A stretch of DNA of 50,390 bases from Verrucomicrobiia bacterium (GCA_035946615.1 DASYZB010000065.1:1-50390), one strand, 5' to 3'. Counted from the stretch's first letter, positions 24,915 to 33,602 are shown. Notes: generated from the sequence alone by a model not told the origin. Numbers and translations: made by a program.

Positions 24915-26219
24915 TTAGCGCCGGCCCTTCCGCCGCGGCTTTGGCTTGCGTGACCTGGTTTTCAGAGCTGCTTTTGCCCTCACACGTTTCTTAATCCGTT
25001 TTGGTTTCATAATCCGTTTTTTGGACACCTTGGCCACCTTTTTCCTGGCCGGACGCTTCTTCACCGGGGCTTTTTTGGGCTTTTTCCGGGCAGGCGGCTT
25101 GCGAATCCTTGTTATGCGCAGTTCGAGCGATTCCGGCGCAGTGGCTTGCGGCGCCTCAGCCTCCTCGTGCCAGCCATGCGCGTCCCGCACCGCAATCATC
25201 GCCCGCAGAATGCTGTTCCAAGTCTCTGGCTGGCTCATGACGGCGTTAGGGAACATGCACCCGTCCCAGCAAATGTGGCGGAAGGCCTTGGTGGCCTGAC
25301 CGTCGGGTCCCCGAAGCCAGTATCCAGCATGGCGCGCGATCGTCAGCTTTCCGTTGGGATCAGTGGGCAGACAATGATGGCCCGTCTTGTCATGTGTGCC
25401 GGACCCTTTCACCGTTCCGTCATTCTGGGCAACGTGAAAATCAATCGTCCACGGACGAAGGGCATCGGTGAGTGTCCGGAGGGCGGCATCCAGGCGGCTG
25501 GCGATGGACCAATCCCAATCCGCAGGCAAAATCGCGTCCTCGGGCGCATTATAACCCAAGATATAAAGGAGCGTATGGGCCATGTCGGCTTGAAAACCCA
25601 GGGTCTGGGGCCGATTCACCCGCTCGAGCAAATCGACCATCTTTCGCCAACTGTGCATCCCGCCCCAGCAAATCTCGCCTTCGGCGGCGAGGCGCTCGCC
25701 GGATTGCTCGGCGACATTGCAGGCCTCTTTAAATGTTTCTGCAATCCGTTCCTGGTGCGTGGCAGGGTCTTTGGCCCAGTCCTCGACGCCGCAGGCTGAA
25801 TCGAGCCGCACCACGCCATAAGGCCGCGCTCCCAGTTCACGCAGCCTTTGCCCGATGCGGCAGGCCTTGCGCACCTGCCCGACAAAACGCCGCCGTTCCT
25901 CTTCGCTGCCCATCGCCGAACCGCCTCCGGTGGGCGCCCATACCGGGGCCACGATCGAGCCCACAACAAATCCTCTGGACTGCACCTTGTCCGCAACACG
26001 CTTCAGCCCATCATCATCGATGTCGATGCTGATGTGCGGATCAAACAGGAATAGGTCCACCCCATCGAATTTGGCCCCATTCACCTGTGCGCTCGCGGTG
26101 AGATCAAGCATCGTATCCAAATCAATGCAGGGTTCAGCCCCTGGACTGCCCTTTCCAACCAGCCCAGGCCACATCGCATTATGAATTTTAGGGAAGGTGT
26201 TTTGTTGTTGGGCGCTCAT
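24915..26219 (-). CDS. Xylose-isomerase-like TIM barrel with a Lys/Arg-rich C-terminal tail
   Basis: The protein has 434 residues. Residues 1-345 form a sugar phosphate isomerase/epimerase (AP-endonuclease 2-like) barrel: [48 protein letters not shown] (candidate metal Glu near 185), [11 protein letters not shown] (Asp, His near 215), [20 protein letters not shown] (His near 265) and WDGCMF. The last roughly 75 residues are extraordinarily basic, with repeated RKK, KKAP and KPKR motifs resembling histone H1 or bacterial Hc1-type tails. The barrel probably acts on a sugar or inositol derivative. The tail suggests nucleic-acid or polyanion binding but may be a lineage-specific extension. Confidence 0.85.
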   Translation of the reverse strand: MSAQQQNTFPKIHNAMWPGLVGKGSPGAEPCIDLDTMLDLTASAQVNGAKFDGVDLFLFDPHISIDIDDDGLKRVADKVQSRGFVVGSIVAPVWAPTGGGSAMGSEEERRRFVGQVRKACRIGQRLRELGARPYGVVRLDSACGVEDWAKDPATHQERIAETFKEACNVAEQSGERLAAEGEICWGGMHSWRKMVDLLERVNRPQTLGFQADMAHTLLYILGYNAPEDAILPADWDWSIASRLDAALRTLTDALRPWTIDFHVAQNDGTVKGSGTHDKTGHHCLPTDPNGKLTIARHAGYWLRGPDGQATKAFRHICWDGCMFPNAVMSQPETWNSILRAMIAVRDAHGWHEEAEAPQATAPESLELRITRIRKPPARKKPKKAPVKKRPARKKVAKVSKKRIMKPKRIKKRVRAKAALKTRSRKPKPRRKGRR

Positions 26220-26290
26220 AAACTCGGAAATCTCGTGAGGAAGCTACAAACCCGCTCGGCGCCGGGCAAACTGAAAATTGTACGGGGCCG

Positions 26291-26336
26291 CGGCGCGAAG
26301 CGTCGTGGAGTGCGTCCAGTCCTCTGGCGTTTTGGG
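26291..26336. repeat. Family C repeat, single copy
   Basis: CGGCGCGAAGCGTCGTGGAG followed by TGCGTCCAGTCCTCTGGCGTTTTGG matches the element at 44541-44586 (shared GCGTC-TGGA-TGCG-CCAGTCCTCTG core and TTTTGG end) and half of the palindrome at 2332. It is intergenic, upstream of both flanking divergent genes. Confidence 0.6.
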
Positions 26337-26412
26337 GCCTAACATTTGGAACAGGGTTCCACCCCATTTCAACTGGCATCCGAGTAGGTGCGAAGTGCGC
26401 TGCCGTGGTCGC

Positions 26413-26427
26413 CAGACTGTTAGTCTG
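26413..26427. repeat. Short stem-loop
   Basis: CAGACT-GTT-AGTCTG forms a perfect 6-bp stem with a 3-nt loop. It sits between two other palindromic elements in the same 370-nt intergenic region. It has no T-run, so it is not a terminator. Confidence 0.5.
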
Positions 26428-26466
26428 CCGTATCGCCGGATGAAGTAATGCCTCAGTGACTACGGG

Positions 26467-26522
26467 GCTGCCGGCTGAAGCCGGCGTTCCGGACGCGCGG
26501 AACGCCGCCTTTAGGCGGCAGC
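26467..26522. repeat. Large palindrome with two internal hairpins
   Basis: Arms 26467-26491 and 26498-26522 are inverted copies (21 of 25 match) around a 6-nt centre. Each arm is itself a hairpin (GCCGGCTGAAGCCGGC and GCCGCCTTTAGGCGGC), so the DNA can fold as one long stem or as a cloverleaf. It lies 68 nt upstream of the start at 26591. Confidence 0.75.
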
Positions 26523-26590
26523 GCCCGCCGTCACTAACCGATTACCGGATGAACCGTTTGCCTCCTGGAACAAGCGGAGCTAAGATTGTG

Positions 26591-27268
26591 ATGATGACAA
26601 ACGTCGTTTCCAAGCCGTCGTTGCAACGGCATTTCGGACCTGGTGCGGCCATTTCACTGGCCCTTCTCTGTGCTGCATTCGTCCTGGTTCCGGTTTGTGT
26701 CCATGGCGACCAGGTGCAAATGCAAAATGGGGATAGCTACTATGGACGCGTGCTCTCTTTATCCCAAGAGACGCTGGTGATTCAAAGCGAGGTGCTCGGA
26801 ACGCTCCTCTTGCCGCGCGCCAAAGTCGCGCATATCATTTTGGGGACCAATACCGTGACCAACGCGGCAGTTCTGCCTGTTGCAACGAACCGCCTCGCAC
26901 AGCTCCACTCGCCTTTAATTGGCGCAACCAATTCCGTGTCGCCGGCTTCCTCCTCACTGGCTCAACTCGGAGCCAGTTCGAATATCCTTCACCAAATCGA
27001 GGCCCAGTTCCTGAGCGACGCCGGGCCTGAGGCGAAGGCAAAATTCAACGAATTAGCCGGCGGCCTGCTCAATGGCTCATTGTCCATGGACAACCTTCGC
27101 GCCGAAGCCAAGTCGGCTGCTGACCAACTCCGCTCGATGCGAAAGGATGGAGGCAGCGAGGGGGGGCGGACCATGGATGCCTATCTGGCGATTCTGGATA
27201 ATTTCCTCAAAGAAACGGCTCCAGCAAATGGACCTTCAACCAACGCTCCTGCTCTCGCGCCTAAATAA
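26591..27268 (+). CDS. Secreted protein of unknown function
   Basis: The protein has 225 residues from the ATG at 26591; a second ATG follows directly. The frame is open further upstream, but that part runs through the palindrome and is unlikely to be coding. A signal peptide (about 20-42: ISLALLCAAFVLVPVCVHG) precedes a small beta-rich domain, MQNGDSYYGRVLSLSQETLVI to RAKVAHI (about 45-85), typical of short SH3-like modules in Verrucomicrobiota and Planctomycetes. The C-terminal part is helical with DAGPEAKAKFNELAGGLLNG. No catalytic motif is seen. Periplasmic or surface location is inferred. The entericidin-like gene follows 91 nt later. Confidence 0.75.
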   Translation: MMTNVVSKPSLQRHFGPGAAISLALLCAAFVLVPVCVHGDQVQMQNGDSYYGRVLSLSQETLVIQSEVLGTLLLPRAKVAHIILGTNTVTNAAVLPVATNRLAQLHSPLIGATNSVSPASSSLAQLGASSNILHQIEAQFLSDAGPEAKAKFNELAGGLLNGSLSMDNLRAEAKSAADQLRSMRKDGGSEGGRTMDAYLAILDNFLKETAPANGPSTNAPALAPK

Positions 27269-27359
27269 CCCCGCCGCGCAGTAAAAGACCCCATGGCATT
27301 GGCGGCAGTCATGCCGGAGTTTGGCCACGTAAAAAATTACTGAGAACCAATAGTGAATT

Positions 27360-27497
27360 ATGCTCAAACGAATTCTGCTTACAGGATTGGCTTTGGCGGC
27401 GCTGATAATCGGTGTCAGCGCGTGCCACACCGTACACGGCGCCGGTGAAGATATCTCAAGCGCCGGCCAAAAAATTCAGGAGAACACGCCCCCTTGA
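27360..27497 (+). CDS. Entericidin A/B-like small lipoprotein
   Basis: This 45-residue frame starts MLKRILLTGLALAALIIG and has a lipobox GVSAC, so the mature lipoprotein would begin at Cys22. The sequence HTVHGAGEDISSAGQKIQ after the Cys is the entericidin signature (PF08085, where GxGxDIxxAGxxI is typical). Entericidins are membrane lipoproteins linked in E. coli to stationary-phase lysis, but in most bacteria their role is unknown. A terminator hairpin overlaps its stop codon. Confidence 0.85.
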   Translation: MLKRILLTGLALAALIIGVSACHTVHGAGEDISSAGQKIQENTPP

Positions 27498-27526
27498 AAA
27501 AATCGCGCTGTATTCGAGCGATTTTT
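27497..27526. terminator. Probable bidirectional terminator
   Basis: AAAAAATCGC (27497-27506) pairs with GCGATTTTT (27518-27526) around an 11-nt loop. The A-run and T-run let it act for both the entericidin-like gene and the convergent flippase gene whose stop lies at 27580. Confidence 0.7.
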
Positions 27527-27579
27527 CTCTGGGAACAGGGACGAGAACGACAGTAGCTCGGCCGCGAGTTTGTTGTGTC

Positions 27580-28881
27580 TCAGAGCGTGGTTACAGGCTC
27601 ATGAGCCTGAGATTGGCCGGTCTTGTGGGACCAGGAAAACCAGGCGCAGAGGGCGAGGAGGATGAGGTTGAAGACGCCCAAGGTCTGTAGGACCATTACC
27701 AGGCTGGCATGGAAATGGGAAAGGGCGACCAAGTAACCAACAGCAACGCCAAACACGCACAGGGCCAGGCCCAGTTTTGATGCGGGCCGCGCCAGCAAAT
27801 CGTTGAGCAACACATTTGCCAGCGCCAGGGGCACCATGGCCGAAACGTACCAGGGAAGGATCGACGAGGTCACTGCCACATAACTGTGCTTGTACACCAG
27901 GCCCACCACCCACGGCCCCAGCAGGCTCAGGCCCAATGCACCCGCTGCAGCCAGGACCCCTGTGCCCACGAATACCAGCCCCAGCAGATTGCTTTTCTCC
28001 CCTTTCGCAGCGGTATGCACCAGGCGGGGGAACATGACCGTAGCCAACGGAAGGACCAGCCACATCAACGCGCGCGACATCGTCCCGGCGCTGACATAGA
28101 AATCGACAGTGTCTTTATTAAAATAGCTCTTCACCAGCAAGGTGTCTGCCGTGAAGAGAATCTGGAACCCAAAAAATGCCAAGAGCATGGGCAGGACCTG
28201 GCCGCCCAAGCCGCGCCAATCGGATGGGGCGGGCTTTGCCAGCCACAGCTCGCGCGTTTGCCAGGCGCCTATGGCCGTGGCGGCCAAAATGCCCAGCAGA
28301 ACTCCGCCCATCATCCCCGGCGCATAGATATGCAAGACCAGAACCGCCACGGCAGCTATCCCCAGGCGCCCAGCCGAGTTGATAATCATGCTCCAGCCCA
28401 GCCACAGAAAACTCTGCTTCCCTTGCAGCACCCCCCAAAACATGGGAAGCCAGACAGACAACAACACAATCGGCATGGTGATCCAAAGCCCGGTGGCTTG
28501 ATTCATCTGCCAGCTCGCGAGAATCTGGCGCTGAAAAACGAAAACTGCCCCCGCTCCAACCAGCCAGACCATGGTGGTCACCCACCAAAAGAGGCGTATC
28601 ACACCTGAGAGTTCGCCCCGGTGACCCGTTGCCAGGGCTTTGGCCGTCTGCTGGGCCAGTATCATTTGCAGCGGCATGGTGGGCAACAACATCACAATGG
28701 CAAGAAAAGCGCCGAAACTGCCGTATTCCCCGGGAGGGATGGCCTTATTCAGCAGATGCACCGCATACATCAACACACCGCCGCCGATATTCGCTATCAT
28801 CAGCCAGCCGCTTTGCCGGAAAAACGACGCCCGGTGAATCTCTTGCGCCGGCAGGGGGCTTTGGACTTTCTCAATAACCAT
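27580..28881 (-). CDS. Oligosaccharide flippase-like membrane protein
   Basis: The protein has 433 residues with about 12 hydrophobic spans and no signal peptide. The opening FFRQSGWLMIANIGGGVLMY and the LNKAIPPGEYGSFGAFLA loop are typical of the polysaccharide biosynthesis/MATE-like flippase superfamily (Wzx, PF01943/PF13440), as is VKSYFNKDTVDFYVSAGTMSRAL near 260. It would move lipid-linked glycans across the inner membrane. A sugar-nucleotide epimerase lies 3 kb away, but no glycosyltransferase is adjacent. It lies 30 nt downstream of the M20 gene, likely in one transcript. Confidence 0.87.
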   Translation of the reverse strand: MVIEKVQSPLPAQEIHRASFFRQSGWLMIANIGGGVLMYAVHLLNKAIPPGEYGSFGAFLAIVMLLPTMPLQMILAQQTAKALATGHRGELSGVIRLFWWVTTMVWLVGAGAVFVFQRQILASWQMNQATGLWITMPIVLLSVWLPMFWGVLQGKQSFLWLGWSMIINSAGRLGIAAVAVLVLHIYAPGMMGGVLLGILAATAIGAWQTRELWLAKPAPSDWRGLGGQVLPMLLAFFGFQILFTADTLLVKSYFNKDTVDFYVSAGTMSRALMWLVLPLATVMFPRLVHTAAKGEKSNLLGLVFVGTGVLAAAGALGLSLLGPWVVGLVYKHSYVAVTSSILPWYVSAMVPLALANVLLNDLLARPASKLGLALCVFGVAVGYLVALSHFHASLVMVLQTLGVFNLILLALCAWFSWSHKTGQSQAHEPVTTL

Positions 28882-28911
28882 TGGACTTGGACGTATGTGG
28901 GGATTTTTAGT

Positions 28912-30045
28912 TCAAGGCAGCGAGCGAAAAAAAGCGGTCAACTTTCGCCGGGCTTTCTCGACCTGGTCGAGCGAAACCCATTCGTCAGCGGTGTGGGCCT
29001 GGGCGATGTCACCCGGGCCAAAGACGACACTCGGAATGCCGCCCTCAGCCAGCACCGCCGCGTCGCAAAAGTAATACACCCCCGCCGGACGCCGCTGGCC
29101 GAGGCTGCGCAAGAAGGCAGGCACCAAGCCCGAGCGCGCATCTGTTTCCAGAGGCGGGCAGGGCGCCGCTTTGTCCCCGATGCAAGTGGCCGCCAAGCCG
29201 TGCTTGCGCAATAGCCCCCGCAGTTCGCGCAGGACGCCGTGTTCTGTCTCACCGGGCAATGTGCGGCGATCGATAGAAATGCAGCAATGGTCGGGAACAA
29301 TGTTGGGCTGTGTGCCCCCGGAAATGACGCCCACACTCACGGTAGCATGGCCCAAAAGAGGGTGTCGCCGCCGAGCCAATTGTGTGGCGTACTCCGTTTC
29401 CAACAAATCGACAATGCGCGCCATGGCGTGGACGGCATTGCGCCCCAACTCGGGCCGTGAGCCGTGGGCGGAGCGCCCGCTGGTTTCGATGCGCAGCCAG
29501 AGGCTGCCCTTGTGCGCAGTAACTGCTTTGAGGCCAGTGGGCTCGCCAACGATCGCCAGGTCCGCTTTGAACCGGCTTCGGACCAAAGCTCGCGAGCCGC
29601 GCTGGGCATTCTCCTCGTCCATCAAGCCTGAGAAAACGATCTCGGTCGCCTGCGGTCGAGGGCCGACCTGTGCCAGGCCGAATAGCGCCCCCAGCATAGC
29701 GGCCACAGACCCCTTTGTATCGCATGCCCCGCGGCCGTAAAGCCGGCCTTGGCGAATGCGGGGAGTGAATTGCTCGTCGGCGCCGTTGACGGTATCGAGG
29801 TGAGGCGCCAGTAAAACTTTTTGGCGCGATTTGCTTCGAGGTTTTAGGCGCAGCAGAACATTGGCCCGCCCAGGCGAGACCGGCAGCCAATCGACTTCCA
29901 AACCAAGAGCGGCCCCTCGGTCGGCAATGAATTTGGCAATGGCTTGTTCACCCGCGCGCGGGTGAGTGGGGGGCAGAAAGGCCGGGTTAACGCTTGCTAA
30001 CGCTACCAATTCGCTCAACAATTTTGTAAGGCTATCCTGCCGCAA
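28912..30045 (-). CDS. M20 family deacylase/peptidase (ArgE/DapE-like)
   Basis: The protein has 377 residues. The TTG at 30045 is the first start after an in-frame TAG; no ATG is available nearby, so the start is uncertain. Di-zinc site motifs: LLAPHLDTVNG near 80, GRGACDTKGSVAAM near 107, GLMDEENAQRGS near 142 (catalytic and ligand Glu), IVGEPTG near 166 and AQAHTADEWVS near 350. A dimerisation domain (SGRSAHGS, GGTQPNIVPD) lies between. It cleaves an N-acyl or peptide bond. Acetylornithine deacetylase and succinyl-diaminopimelate desuccinylase are the closest well-known types, and the sequence alone does not decide. No arginine or lysine genes are adjacent. Confidence 0.88.
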   Translation of the reverse strand: MRQDSLTKLLSELVALASVNPAFLPPTHPRAGEQAIAKFIADRGAALGLEVDWLPVSPGRANVLLRLKPRSKSRQKVLLAPHLDTVNGADEQFTPRIRQGRLYGRGACDTKGSVAAMLGALFGLAQVGPRPQATEIVFSGLMDEENAQRGSRALVRSRFKADLAIVGEPTGLKAVTAHKGSLWLRIETSGRSAHGSRPELGRNAVHAMARIVDLLETEYATQLARRRHPLLGHATVSVGVISGGTQPNIVPDHCCISIDRRTLPGETEHGVLRELRGLLRKHGLAATCIGDKAAPCPPLETDARSGLVPAFLRSLGQRRPAGVYYFCDAAVLAEGGIPSVVFGPGDIAQAHTADEWVSLDQVEKARRKLTAFFRSLP

Positions 30046-30201
30046 AGGAAGCTCAGGCTACGTCAGGCCACTGCACGAGGGCAAGTACGGAAGGCCCCCA
30101 GGCAAATTGCCGGGACGAGATTTGGTAGTCATGCCGATTGTGGAAAAGTGGGGCAAGCCTTACAAATAGGAGCAGATGAAGTTAGTGAATGACCTGGCTT
30201 T

Positions 30202-30924
30202 ATGAAGATCGGCTCGATACTGATTCCGGTGGCGGTTGGATTATCGGTGGTTTATTGCTCGTATTGGCGGTTGGAGCGGGTGTATGACCAAACCCGCGCC
30301 CTCCAGGGAGACCGGGAGGCCCAATACCGGCTGGGCCAATCTTACCTTAAAGGTGAGGGCGCTTCGCGCAGCTATCCTGAAGCGATCAAATGGTTCCGCC
30401 AGGCCGCTGAACATGGCCAACCCGGGGCCCAAACGGCTCTCGGGTTGCTTTACTTTCAAGGCGATATTGTTCCCCGCAAAGATTCTGAGGCAATCAAATG
30501 GCTGCGCAAAGCCGCCCAACAGGGCGTGGCACTCGCCCAGAACCAACTGGGCATCATGTGCGCCCAGGGCCGTGGGACTACCCGCAATCTGGATGAAGCC
30601 ATCGACTGGTTCAGTCGCGCTGCTCGCCAGGAGTTCCCTGGGGCCCAGAAGAATTTGAGGATTGCCAGGGCAGCAAAATGCAATTTCCTGCCCCGGGTCA
30701 GGACGCGGGATGGAAGAACCTACACCTGCGCGAGGGTTCAGAAGATTGAGCCCGACGGCATTACGGTTTCCTATGTGCCGCAAAAGGGAGCGGTGGGAGT
30801 GGCGAAACTAAAGTTCAAGAATTTGCCGGCGGATGTGCAGGAGCGCTACGGATATGACCCCACTGCCGCAGGTGCTCTTTCTTCCGCGGGCCAAATGGGT
30901 GTTGTGATTGCCCAGCAGCTTTAG
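30202..30924 (+). CDS. Sel1-repeat protein with N-terminal membrane anchor
   Basis: The protein has 240 residues. A hydrophobic segment (1-20) is followed by three Sel1-like TPR repeats: AQYRLGQSYLKGEGASRSYP, AQTALGLLYFQGDIVPRKDS and AQNQLGIMCAQGRGTTRNLD (about 40-145). A small C-terminal domain, RTRDGRTYTCARVQKIEPDG to VQERYGYDP, is of a kind often found in Verrucomicrobiota and Lentisphaerae secreted or anchored proteins. Such proteins act as protein-interaction scaffolds. No partner is evident in the neighbourhood. Confidence 0.85.
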   Translation: MKIGSILIPVAVGLSVVYCSYWRLERVYDQTRALQGDREAQYRLGQSYLKGEGASRSYPEAIKWFRQAAEHGQPGAQTALGLLYFQGDIVPRKDSEAIKWLRKAAQQGVALAQNQLGIMCAQGRGTTRNLDEAIDWFSRAARQEFPGAQKNLRIARAAKCNFLPRVRTRDGRTYTCARVQKIEPDGITVSYVPQKGAVGVAKLKFKNLPADVQERYGYDPTAAGALSSAGQMGVVIAQQL

Positions 30925-30932
30925 AACATTTG

Positions 30933-31520
30933 CTAGTGGGGATGCCGCAGGAAGCGCCCCCAGAGATGCAACACCCGCAGCGCGTAACGCTCGTAGGCGG
31001 TGAGGACGCGCCCATGGGCCAGGGTTTCGTGAATCGCCCGCAGAGTCATGCAGAAATCCAGGTCGTGCAGTGGCCGGTCGCGAACCAGGCGCTTTTCCCA
31101 GCGCTGCCGGTCGGTAACCTCCTCGACCTGGTCCTCGGGCTTGCCCGGACGGAATGAGGCCAGCCACTCGTCCCGGCGCACGAAGCCTTCTGACTCGCCT
31201 TTATTTTCAAACCATTCATCGCACAACATCAGGCACACTGATTTGCCCTGGAACGAGCCGACCCGGTAAAACACAAGGCGCGCGCCGAAATCGGTAAAAT
31301 GGTCATAGGCGATTCGCTCCGCATTGAGCGGAGGGGGTGTGAAGCGGGTTTGAAAACCGAGGCGAAAACCTGTGGGACTTGTTGGGTCCTTTTCATAACA
31401 AAGGTTTTCCTCGAAAATCCAGAGCGGCTCGGCGGCCAAGCCGCGCTGGTGGAGCAGGTCCTTCCATGCGTGCAAGGCCTGCTCGAAAGAAGGCCGGATG
31501 TATGGCGCGTTGTGCTGCAT
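30933..31520 (-). CDS. Conserved-looking hypothetical protein
   Basis: The protein has 195 residues from the ATG at 31520, which lies 5 nt after the epimerase stop; an ATG at 31544 overlaps the epimerase and is less likely. It is soluble and rich in aromatic and charged residues, with motifs FRLGFQTRFTPPP, RLVFYRVGSFQGKSVCLMLCDEWFENKGES and YERYALRVLHLWGRF. I do not recognise a family. Position directly behind the epimerase suggests co-transcription. Confidence 0.7.
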   Translation of the reverse strand: MQHNAPYIRPSFEQALHAWKDLLHQRGLAAEPLWIFEENLCYEKDPTSPTGFRLGFQTRFTPPPLNAERIAYDHFTDFGARLVFYRVGSFQGKSVCLMLCDEWFENKGESEGFVRRDEWLASFRPGKPEDQVEEVTDRQRWEKRLVRDRPLHDLDFCMTLRAIHETLAHGRVLTAYERYALRVLHLWGRFLRHPH

Positions 31521-31525
31521 AGGAG

Positions 31526-32473
31526 TCAGGTCTGTTTGAACCATTCAATGAACCTCGGAATGCCCTGCTCGATACCAATACGGGGAGTATATTCAAGTCT
31601 TTTGCGGGCTTTGGAAATATCGGCGCAGGTTAGTGGCACGTCCCCAGGCTGAAGCGGCTGCCGCTCCAAAATGGCCCTGGTGCCCAGCGCCTCTTCCAGT
31701 AATTCAATGAGTCGATTGAGCTTCACGGTTTGCGATTCGCCTAGGTTCAATACCTCATAACCGAATTCCTGCCTTGTGCAAGCCATCAGCCCGTCCAGGA
31801 TATCGCTGATGAAGGTATAATCCCGGGCAGTCGAGCCGTCTCCAAAAACTGGGATAGGTCTGCCCTCGCGCATGAGGCGGGCGAATTTGTGAATAGCCAG
31901 GTCGGGGCGCTGCCGCGGGCCATACACCGTAAAAAAGCGCAACATCACTACGTCCAGCCCATATACATGATGATACACATGCCCTAGGGCCTCACAGGCC
32001 AGCTTGCTGGCCGCATAAGGGGAAATGGGATGAAAAATCGGGTCGCTCTCGGCGAAAGGGACCTTTGCGTTCACCCCGTAAACGGAGGATGACGAAGCAA
32101 GGACAAGCTTTTTGACGCCATGCGAGCGGGCCGCTTCGAGCAAATGGGTTGTGCCCTCGACATTGACGCGCTGATAAGCCGCGGGGGCCTCCAGGCTTGG
32201 GCGTACTCCCGCGCGCGCCGCCAAATGAATGATTTGATCGAAGCGAACGCTGCTGAAAAGCTCATCGAGTGTTGCCCGGTCCGTCACATCCCCCAGGACA
32301 AACTCGAACGGTTTGGCAAGCGCCTGGATTTGCCGGATGTTGCGGCTTTTGAGTTGTGGATCGTAAAAGGGGTCCAGGTTGTCCAACGCCCAAACCGAGT
32401 GGCCATCGAGCAGCAGGCGCTCGCAGACATGCGAGCCGATAAACCCAGCGCCGCCGGTAACGAGGAAATTCAT
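31526..32473 (-). CDS. NAD-dependent sugar-nucleotide epimerase, UDP-glucuronate 4-epimerase-like
   Basis: The protein has 315 residues from the ATG at 32473. Extended SDR: NAD motif VTGGAGFIGSHV near 5-16, LDNLDPFYDPQLKSRN (the NDYYD-like motif of UDP-glucuronate 4-epimerases) near 31-46, GDVTD, AARAGVRPS near 82, catalytic SSSSVYG and YAASK (Tyr, Lys near 145), YGPRQRPDLAIHKF near 180-193, and RDYTFISD. The last two motifs are characteristic of the UDP-GlcA to UDP-GalA epimerase subgroup. It would supply nucleotide sugars for surface polysaccharide, in keeping with the flippase nearby. The gene has no SD-like start in view. Confidence 0.88.
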   Translation of the reverse strand: MNFLVTGGAGFIGSHVCERLLLDGHSVWALDNLDPFYDPQLKSRNIRQIQALAKPFEFVLGDVTDRATLDELFSSVRFDQIIHLAARAGVRPSLEAPAAYQRVNVEGTTHLLEAARSHGVKKLVLASSSSVYGVNAKVPFAESDPIFHPISPYAASKLACEALGHVYHHVYGLDVVMLRFFTVYGPRQRPDLAIHKFARLMREGRPIPVFGDGSTARDYTFISDILDGLMACTRQEFGYEVLNLGESQTVKLNRLIELLEEALGTRAILERQPLQPGDVPLTCADISKARKRLEYTPRIGIEQGIPRFIEWFKQT

Positions 32474-32578
32474 CAATTGATCGGCAGCATGACCCCAGAA
32501 CCGGGCACCCAAGTCAAGCCTGCGGATCAGTGGCTGGACGCTCCGGTGATAAACCCAGGGGGCGCCCCAGTTGCAAGA

Positions 32579-33436
32579 TCAGTTTTGGCCGCTCAGAGGC
32601 AACTGATCTTGTTCGTTGGGTTCGTTCACGGGACTGTTGGCGGGTTGCGTGGAAGCAACGCCGCCGTTTGTGAGCCGGACGATGGCCTGGCGCAGGAGCC
32701 GTCCTTGAAACGTGTAGCCGGTGGCGACGGTTTCAGCAACCAGCGCCCCGGGCTCAGGGGCGCCGTTGCCATCCACAAGCTGATGGCGCTGGGCGTCGAA
32801 TGGTTCGGAAGCAACGGCCAGAAAAGGCGTGAGGCCCACGCGCCGGGCGGCCTCGCGGCAGGCATTCTGGAATTGGCCGAGTTGCTCGATGAGGTTGGGC
32901 TGGCCGGACCGCAGGGCGCCGTTGTGCAAGGCATACACGTGATCGAGCATCCGAACCAGCACCTGGAGCCAATCCCCTTCCGCGCGACGCAGCTTTTCAA
33001 CCTCCAGCCGCAAGGTAGCTCGCTCGCTGTCGTTGATACGTTGCATGAATTCCTTGAATGCCTTCGCCTCCGCTCCGATTCGTTCCGCAATGGCCTTGGC
33101 GTCGAGGGTCGTTTTGTCAGCAGCGTCCTGCACATTCTGCCAACTCCCCGTTGCGCTGCTGATTTGGGAGGCCACCGTTTCGAGCTTTTGAATCTGTTCG
33201 ATTACGGTCGTCAGCGCGCCGGCCTCCACCATCTTGGCCAGCGCCCGGTATTCAAGGATAAAGGGCACAACAGCAAGTGCTGCCCCAAAAGCAACACAAA
33301 GGGTTGCCAGGGCCACCGAGGTGGTCTCCACCGGCGTCTTGCTCGAAGTTGAAATCCAATAAGCCGTGCCAAGCAACAAAAGGTCGCCTGCAAAAAATGG
33401 CCATTTGGCCGCCTTGAGTGGCGTCGGATCATGCAT
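32579..33436 (-). CDS. Membrane-anchored GrpE-like protein
   Basis: The protein has 285 residues. Two hydrophobic spans near 13-31 and 38-60 are followed by a predicted coiled coil (about 65-165: VIEQIQKLETVASQISSA and IAERIGAEAKAFKEFM) and a C-terminal domain resembling the GrpE head: HQLVDGNGAPEPGALVAETVATGY followed by TFQGRLLRQAIVRL. Canonical GrpE is soluble and about 190 residues; here a membrane anchor replaces the N-terminus. It could be a nucleotide-exchange factor for a dedicated DnaK or only a structural relative. No dnaK or dnaJ gene is in the window. Confidence 0.6.
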   Translation of the reverse strand: MHDPTPLKAAKWPFFAGDLLLLGTAYWISTSSKTPVETTSVALATLCVAFGAALAVVPFILEYRALAKMVEAGALTTVIEQIQKLETVASQISSATGSWQNVQDAADKTTLDAKAIAERIGAEAKAFKEFMQRINDSERATLRLEVEKLRRAEGDWLQVLVRMLDHVYALHNGALRSGQPNLIEQLGQFQNACREAARRVGLTPFLAVASEPFDAQRHQLVDGNGAPEPGALVAETVATGYTFQGRLLRQAIVRLTNGGVASTQPANSPVNEPNEQDQLPLSGQN

Positions 33437-33552
33437 CGAGTCAAGATTAAGTGTAAAGCCTCCTGGGGTTCAAGCTTAGAAGCGGATGGCACAGAGCGCC
33501 TGGAGCGCCAAGAATCGCAGGTTGGCAAACCATGTGCTAGTGTACTCTTGAG

Positions 33553-33584
33553 GCCGGCACGGGCGGGAAAGCCCGCTGGCCGGC
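33553..33584. repeat. Strong stem-loop upstream of the baeRF-like gene
   Basis: GCCGGC (33553-33558) pairs with GCCGGC (33579-33584), enclosing an inner stem GCGGG/CCCGC (33563-33567, 33572-33576) with an AAAG loop. It ends 18 nt before the ATG at 33603 and could hinder or time translation initiation, or be another palindromic repeat. There is no T-run. Confidence 0.5.
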
Positions 33585-33602
33585 TTGGTTCTCAACGCTA
33601 AT

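Noticed and set aside
29966-30169. Short plus-strand frame before the Sel1 gene
   Set aside because: Its first half is antisense to the M20 gene and it has no Shine-Dalgarno or homology signal.
32120-33352. Plus-strand open frame of 410 codons across the epimerase and GrpE-like genes
   Set aside because: It spans two clearly real minus-strand genes and has no domain; it is a chance antisense frame.
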